Source of the DNA: Ricordea florida
Taxonomy: Eukaryota > Cnidaria > Anthozoa > Corallimorpharia > Ricordeidae
Direction: 5' to 3'
NCBI GenBank assembly: GCA_949710005.1
Contig: OX453285.1
Span: 3,848,632 to 3,912,631, forward strand
DNA length: 64,000 nt
The notes beneath the pieces are model-generated. The model saw nothing but the letters and a program-made list of their open reading frames with translations. It did no database searches and was not told where the DNA came from. Numbering within the stretch: position 1 is the stretch's first letter; each line of letters starts with the position of its first letter. This document shows positions 58,455-64,000 of the stretch, piece after piece. The translations under genes and the position numbers were made by a program.

Positions 58455-59096
58455 CTTTGCCCTCAAATAAAAGTACCTTTCATCGCTGTTTGCCTCGATC
58501 TCCTTCAAATATTCATCCTGCAAAAAGGTTTTAGCTTTTCTCAAATTGGTTGGAATCGAATGGTGCTCAGTATTGGCAACTCGTTTTCCAGAATTTGCCA
58601 CGTGCTGGTTCATCTCAGCTCTGGTAAAAGCAGGCATCCTTTCAAGCGATTTACCCCAGCCATCGCTCGGATATTTCACACGTGATGAAGTAGCGGCGTC
58701 TTTCGGAAGGTTCGAAGCCCTTGCTTTTCGTTTTGTGTAGATTTCATCGGGATCGGGATCGACCACCATTTTATCCCTTCCACTTTTAATATACTCGTTG
58801 ACTCTGCAGAAAAGGAGAGAATTCTTAATACTACAGAAACAAAATTTCGTGAGTTCTCTTGAGGCAAATCACAAAGATGCGAGCAAGTGCTTCGATCGGT
58901 TTCTGTGTTTTGATGATTACCTCTTTATGAGCTGTGCCTTCGTCTTAAGTCCCTTTAGCGAATCGCCTCGACATCGCAACCAAAACCTGAGTTCTTCATT
59001 CTTTAGTGAAGAAGGGTTTCTTCCAGCTAAAGAAGCTCCGGGAATATCGTCTTCGGTGAGGATAACTGTGTCACAATCTCCACTAGAAGAAGCCAT
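58455..59096 (-). pseudogene. SAP-domain N-terminus of truncated YqaJ-type transposon protein
   Basis: Two exons: 58921-59096 and 58803 down to about 58455, with a GTAATC donor and CTGCAG acceptor that keep frame (an Arg codon is split). Exon 1 gives MASSSGDCDTVILTEDD then a SAP motif, LKNEELRFWLRCRGDSLKGL. Exon 2 runs from VNEYIKSGRDKMVVDPD through DGWGKSLERMPAFTRAEMNQ to RYFYLRAKC and ends at the deletion, where it meets the antisense of the THAP ORF. This matches the region before the SWIM/YqaJ part of this transposon family. SAP domains bind AT-rich DNA. The nuclease itself is missing. Confidence 0.75.
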
Positions 59097-59190
59097 TTTT
59101 GTTGTGATCTGTGATGCGTGGGCTACCAAGCCTCGTTTTCATGTTTTCCAAACCAGGCCGTTCCGCGCGGCCGCCATTTATAAATACGGT

Positions 59191-61322
59191 ATCCTCGATA
59201 TAACGATAGCCCCGGTATGACCATAAATATGCTATGTACCGGCAAAAACTACGGTAAAATGGACGGCACGGAGCCCCGATATAAGGATCTTCGATATAAC
59301 GATATTTCCGATAAACGATGAGTGCAAAATAAAGTCCGGTAAGTCTCCTTGTCGTACGAATTACTCTTCAACAAGTAAATTTTCTCACCTTAGCCTTCAC
59401 CGTCGTGATTGCTTTAAGCTCCCTACTGAGATTTCTTCGTTGGTATTTACTAAAACATCCATCCTCTTCAATCTCGGTGAATAGTGGCCGAATATTTACC
59501 GACCATCAAGCAGAAAGGTAAATAGTCTACAAAGTACTATTCACCTAGGGCATTTATAATCCATGTTAACCTCCCAAAATTTGAAATGTGTCTGCCATTT
59601 GCCAAAACCGTAAACTGACCGGTTTTGCTATGTAAATGGTAAACATGCAACCAAGCTTCGAGCGTTAGCTCGTCGTCTGAGGAAAAGACCAGTTTTTGTT
59701 TGTTTCAATTGCCCACCGTCTCAGCATCAGTTTCTTTAGAAATTAACTCCTTTATAATTATTATCTAAACAAACATCTCTGTTAAATATTTCTTTCAACA
59801 GGAACCACTTATTCCCTCAGAGAGCTATTTCTATTGTTTATTTTAGCATGTTTTGTTTCCCATCGCGTCCTGAAAAAGTTGCCAAAACGAACTTTGGTTT
59901 AATGATAAATCTTTAAGATTATAGTCGAAATTTTTCCTTTAGCCATTACGGGAACAATTTAGAATTTCTTGAAATTTCAATCGTAAGAATCCACTTTAAT
60001 CATTCGTGGACTTCCGGTTTACAGTAGTGAATCAGAAAAGAGACAAGTGGGCTGGACCTTGCAATTTGTCAGGGGCTATATTGCCTGTAGATAATTTCAC
60101 TTTTAAATACTGTCCCCTTAAATTCTATTTGGACTTAAGTAGTCATAATATAACAAAAAAAAATGTATGTTTAGTATTCAGGATGCTTCGTCCATGAAAA
60201 CGCTCCGTGAACTACGAAGAGTACAAGTTCGTGGTTAGCTCGGCGGCCAATAAAGAAAGAGAAAATAACTCGGTTTCGGCGACTCGCTCGCTCTCTTGCC
60301 TCTAGGGTAAGAAAAAAGTTGTGTAAAGAGACGGTCTCTATAATCACGGTTATCTGTCGATGGTACAAAACGGTGAATTGGTAAACAAAGAGCAAATATT
60401 TGCTGAGAAATGACCAGTTACCATGCAACAAAATGAAGAAAAAACAGCCAACGAAAGCATCTTTCAAATATTGTTGTTAACTTGTCGACATAGTCCCTGC
60501 GCAAAGTATACTTTTACAGCAAAAGAGGCGTCCTTCGAGATCAACATTTTGAAAAATAGATGAATATGAATAAAAAGATAAACAGCTTCACTGAATAGTA
60601 ATGCACCACACCGGAAAATTCGATGACTTGCATAGAGTTGAATCTGTCAATCACGCATAATACAGAAATTAGTTCTAATTATGCAGAAGCAACGGACTTT
60701 ATACAATCTAGCTTTAAATTGTTCTCTCGACCAAGCGGTTTTCCGTCATCTGTAATGCTGACTTGCTAGTTGCAATTCGACCAACCAGGCAAAGTGGATT
60801 CAAAGGTAACGAAAAAATTCTAACTATATGTTCCCACTTTCTATTTTTCAAACAGAACGAACCTGCCTTTACATTTTAGTTCAGTCAGACTGTTCCCAAA
60901 TCCAGTGTGATTTTATCTACGTGGAAGCTAGTGCAAAACTTTTCAATTCGAGGATAGCAAAATGCTGTTTTAAAGTTAGCAGCCAAAGAGCAAAGCAAAG
61001 TCGTAAATTTGTTTCCAGAATTTCAAATTTCAGGTATATTCAAATATCATATTCATTGGATATCTAAGGTTTTAGAGAATTCATATTTAGGTTTTCCTTA
61101 CTTTGTCACTATTTACGTGGGGTCGTATTGATTTTTTACTGAAAACGTAACGTGCCTAGTTAGGATCAATGTAAAAACACTCCATACTGTAAATAGCCTG
61201 CTTGTATTAGCCAGCATAATTTTCCTTATTATTCAACGAATGGGGTTCAGATAGAAATGTGTACATACGCTTATAACATTGAATTGCATTTAATATTACA
61301 TTTTGAAGCTGTAATTAATCAA
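59191..61322. other. Gene-free stretch
   Basis: Pogo-like CTCGATATAACGA words at 59,190-59,340 and a fragment of the foldback repeat at 59,640-59,750. Nothing else recognised; open frames are short and unremarkable. Confidence 0.35.
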
Positions 61323-61502
61323 TAAACCGCAGTTTCTTTGGGTTTACTGGCGTAATAAGCCACGCGGGATGTTGGGAGAACATGCACGAGAAGAGCTTGC
61401 AAATAACGAGCCGCACGCGAATGATTTACAAACCCTTTGCGTTTTCTCCCAACATCCCGCGTGGTTTATTACGCCGGGTAAACCCGTAAAAACGGCGGTT
61501 TA
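61323..61502. mobile_element. Foldback MITE, AAACCGCAGTTTC family, copy 2
   Basis: Same arms as the copy at 52,357, with a different loop (CATGCACGAGAAGAGCTTGC). It is followed by TATTGCTTTCATAAACTAAC, the beginning of the duplicated segment described next. Confidence 0.75.
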
Positions 61503-62187
61503 TTGCTTTCATAAACTAACTTTAAATAATCTTTAAATAATCTAAAAAGTCTTTTCAGTATGGGTTTACCGGCACAGTAACCCATGGGTTTTCGACCAAT
61601 CAGCGCGCGCTTATTATCTGAGTTATTTCATAATGTAGTGGAACTCCTGCTTAGGGACGGACCATTAGAAAAGTGATGGGGGGGGGGGGGGTAGGGAATT
61701 TTCAGCTTGCACGAATTTTTTTTTTCGCTCACTGCTTGTGCAGGAATTTGTTTTCAGGTGAACCCCTCTGCACGAATTTTTTTTACTACGTGTGAAAAAG
61801 TCACAATTGGACCTTCCTTCTGCATGAATTGTTTTTTTTTACCTTCTTCTTTGCATGAATTTTTTTCTTGGCATTTCCCCTTGCATGAATTTTTTTTGTT
61901 TTTTTCCCCACCCCTCCCCCCCCCCCCATCACTTTTCTAATGGTCCGTCCCTTAGTTTTTATATACAGCTCAAACTATTGATCACGTTATATATTATTGG
62001 TTTATTGCTTTCATAAACTAACTTTAAATAATCTAAAAAGTCTTTTCAGTATGGGTTTACCGGCACAGTAACCCATGGGTTTTCGACCAATCAGCGCGCG
62101 CTTATTATCTGAGTTATGTCATAATGTAGTGGAACTCGTGCTTAGTTTTTATATACAGCTCAAACTATTGATCACGTTATATATAAC
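61503..62187. repeat. Tandem duplication, one copy split by a MITE
   Basis: A segment from TTTATTGCTTTCATAAACTA to GATCACGTTATATAT appears twice (about 61,500-61,999 and 62,000-62,187). The first copy contains the 298-bp Harbinger-like MITE; the second is uninterrupted at the same place (CTTAGTTTTTATATAC at 62,141). Confidence 0.9.
61654..61951. mobile_element. Harbinger-like MITE, GGGACGGACC family, copy 4
   Basis: 298 bp, flanked by TTA (61,651-61,653, 61,952-61,954). The paralogous empty site at 62,142-62,144 has a single TTA. Confidence 0.92.
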
Positions 62188-63392
62188 AGAAGTGCTCAGG
62201 CATATGGTGATGCCAGGACTCCAATCTGGGTGAGCTAGAAAGGATATGTAATATTTGCCTAATTTTTCATGTGCTGCTCAAAATATGAAGAAAGTTGTAT
62301 ATCCCAGAGGCGCTTAGGCATACAGGGATGTCAGGACTTCAGCCTTAGTAAGCCAAAAAGGATATCTGAATAACATTTGATTAGCTTTTTTCCTATGCGG
62401 TTTAAAATCATGACATGCTTGTAACTTTGACAGGAAAATTGGTCAAGGCATTTACAAGCCAATAACGTATCAATCCTGCTCAATAAAAACCAAATTAATA
62501 AATGGAGGAAACGAGGCCCAACACGGACTGAGGCAATGGGTACCTCTTCTGGTACACATTGGTTATGGCTAACTCTTCTGAACCCTAGCTATAGTCGACA
62601 TGCATGAGCTTCCTCACAGGATAGCTGAAAATCTAAAGATTCAAATAAGACCAGTTTATTAAATTGAGTCCCTTGAGGTTTGAAGAGTGCAGTAGTTTTG
62701 CTCGTCTAGGATCGAAAGCATCCATTTCTGCACTCCTCGCCAAAAAGTGTAGTTTTGCTGCTATTGTAATTTGTTCCAACCTCAGAAAATGTCAAAAGAT
62801 CAATCTAGTCCTCAACAATAAATAAACTTGTCTTCATGGGAGTTTACACATAGTTGGCAGGAGTGAAATCGCAATCAGATTATAAATTTAATCCGCAGAT
62901 GTAGATTAATTTATGAACTCCCGGTTATCTCTGGTTCTACTGAATGCTTCTATCCTTATGGTCATACCAATCTAGGGTTTTAAGTCTAGAGAAATTATTC
63001 CAAATATTCGATGACTTACCAGAATCAATTTTGCTGTTCCTGGTCACACGTTCCCTTATGAGTCACTGAGTACAATCTTCAATGGCCAGTTTTCTTAGAG
63101 CCAGCCCTGAATGTCATTAATAATGTCATTAATGAATGTCATTATTACTCCGCAAATTTCACCTTAGTCATTTTCTTAATCATATTTTTTGGGGATGCCC
63201 AGGTTTTATAAGCTTCCTGGTTTTTTTGTTCTGGGCTCCCTTGCCAAGATACAAAATCTTATTTAATCATTTCTCCAATATCTCTGAATCTGGGTAAGTA
63301 AAATGAACTGAACTGAGCTGAAAGATTTTTTTCCGTAATGTTTGGTTATGATATCAGAACGAAATCTTTATTTTTTTATTTTTCAGGCTGCC
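62188..63392. other. Upstream region of the second sulfotransferase gene
   Basis: A diverged tandem pair of ~120-bp units (about 62,187-62,420, with GCATATGGTGATGCCAGGAC / GCATACAGGGATGTCAGGAC). Otherwise unremarkable. An acceptor-like TTTTTCAG at 63,380-63,386 just before the ATG suggests a 5' non-coding exon somewhere here. Confidence 0.4.
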
Positions 63393-64000
63393 ATGATGTG
63401 CAGAAGTTTAAGAAGACTTTCAGTTGTGCTTCCAATGTTTCTTATGTGCTTGGGCGGTTTATTGGTACTTTGTTTTTCTGTACTAAAAGAGGAAAATTCG
63501 GAGCCTGCAGGAGGCGCTGTTGAATTGCCAGTAATGAACGCTTGGGATAATAAGGATGAGAGCGCTATTAACTATAAAACTGATGTAGCCACGAGAACAA
63601 AAGGTTTGCTATGAGATGGAGAAGGATGAGAAATAATAATACACAAGTTGGCGTGTGACCATTCTTTGTAAAGCTACTGAACAGTACTGTACTGTGGTAC
63701 TGTTTGTTTTACTATACAGTGTGGTTCTAACTTTTTCATCTGTGGATCAAATCATCGAGTGTGACCATTCTTTGTAAAGCTACTGAACAGTACTGTAATG
63801 TGGTACTGTTTGTTTTACTATACAGCGTTCTTCTCAATTTTATTTGTGGATCAAACCATGCCGCGTGGGTTCTGAAATATTCTATTTTCGTGTTAGGTGA
63901 CAGCAATCCAGCGTTTCCTTCAGAAAAGCTCTTCAAACTCTACAGTGATGTGGAAACCTTCGTCATGTTTATTGGTTACCCTCGTAGCAGTCACAGCTTA
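63393..64000 (+). CDS. P-loop sulfotransferase, second copy (partial)
   Basis: Exon 63393-63603 (70 codons + 1 nt) and the start of the next exon at 63897, running off the window; the split codon GGT keeps frame. The first exon encodes MMCRSLRRLSVVLPMFLMCL, continuing as a signal anchor. The second begins GDSNPAFPSEKLFKLYSDVE and reaches the PAPS loop FIGYPRSSHSL at the edge. It is a paralogue of the 50.8-kb gene, same strand, 7.4 kb downstream, with the same loop position after the anchor exons. The donor (AG then GTTTGC) is not a strong consensus. The 293-bp intron is nearly all satellite monomers. A second ATG directly follows the first. Confidence 0.88.
63655..63870. repeat. Satellite-like monomers inside a sulfotransferase intron
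   Basis: Two monomers of the GAACAGTACTGTACTGTGGT family, plus orientation, fill most of the 293-bp intron. Confidence 0.85.

Larger units (their letters stand above)
57727..59190. mobile_element. Internally deleted THAP/YqaJ transposon
   Basis: About 70-bp terminal inverted repeats: left ACCGTATTCATAAATGGCGG, CGCGGAACGGCCTGGTTT and AAAACATGAAA; the right end is its complement, ending AAATACGGT at 59,190. Inside are a THAP domain (+) and a SAP-domain N-terminus (-) pointing at each other, with everything between lost at about 58,452. Flanks hold pogo-like CTCGATATAACGA words and GTGCAAAATAAAGTCCGG on both sides, so it seems to sit inside an older pogo-type element. Confidence 0.8.

Overview
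The window looks like nuclear DNA of a cnidarian, most likely a stony coral. It is AT-rich and metazoan genes with GT-AG introns sit thinly among many small DNA transposons, foldback elements, tRNA-derived SINEs and satellites. The species cannot be named from sequence alone.

Layout. 1-9.75 kb: minus-strand ankyrin-repeat gene of the ANKRD26/POTE type, its introns full of SINEs, MITEs and foldbacks. 9.75-11.6 kb: repeats. 11.65-15.53 kb: intact two-exon galactose-3-O-sulfotransferase (Gal3ST) gene on the plus strand, followed by a tandem array of 81-bp hairpins and a broken inverted copy of its second exon (16.5-16.8 kb). 17-40.8 kb: mostly gene-poor. It holds a 1.2-kb inverted duplication (17.0-18.25 / 35.3-36.6 kb), a dispersed ~110-bp satellite monomer, a small ORF with a BH3-like motif (22.4 kb), a tandem array of long hairpins (32.9-33.7 kb) and several MITEs. 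40.8-46.3 kb: an apparently intact DNA transposon with two convergent ORFs, a THAP/DDE transposase (+) and a 962-990 aa SWIM-YqaJ nuclease-PHD-PHD-Ulp1 protease protein (-), between related subterminal inverted repeats; it resembles the ISL2EU superfamily. 47.0-48.1 kb: an RPA1-like single-strand-binding ORF with a frameshift in an A run. 50.8-56.0 kb: a five-exon P-loop sulfotransferase gene whose third intron holds a ~400-bp 9-mer minisatellite. 57.7-59.2 kb: an internally deleted sister of the THAP/YqaJ transposon, keeping only the THAP domain (+) and the SAP-containing N-terminus of the second protein (-). 63.4-64.0 kb: the first two exons of a second P-loop sulfotransferase gene, cut by the window edge.

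How the parts relate. The host genes with recognisable chemistry are sulfotransferases: one Gal3ST plus a broken copy, and two tandem P-loop sulfotransferases. All three readable genes begin with a short exon encoding a signal anchor, as expected for Golgi enzymes. The rest is a transposon-rich landscape with superfamilies identifiable by their target-site duplications: hAT-like (8 bp), Harbinger-like (TTA, confirmed by an empty site in a neighbouring duplicate), pogo/Tigger-like (TA), and the THAP/YqaJ elements.
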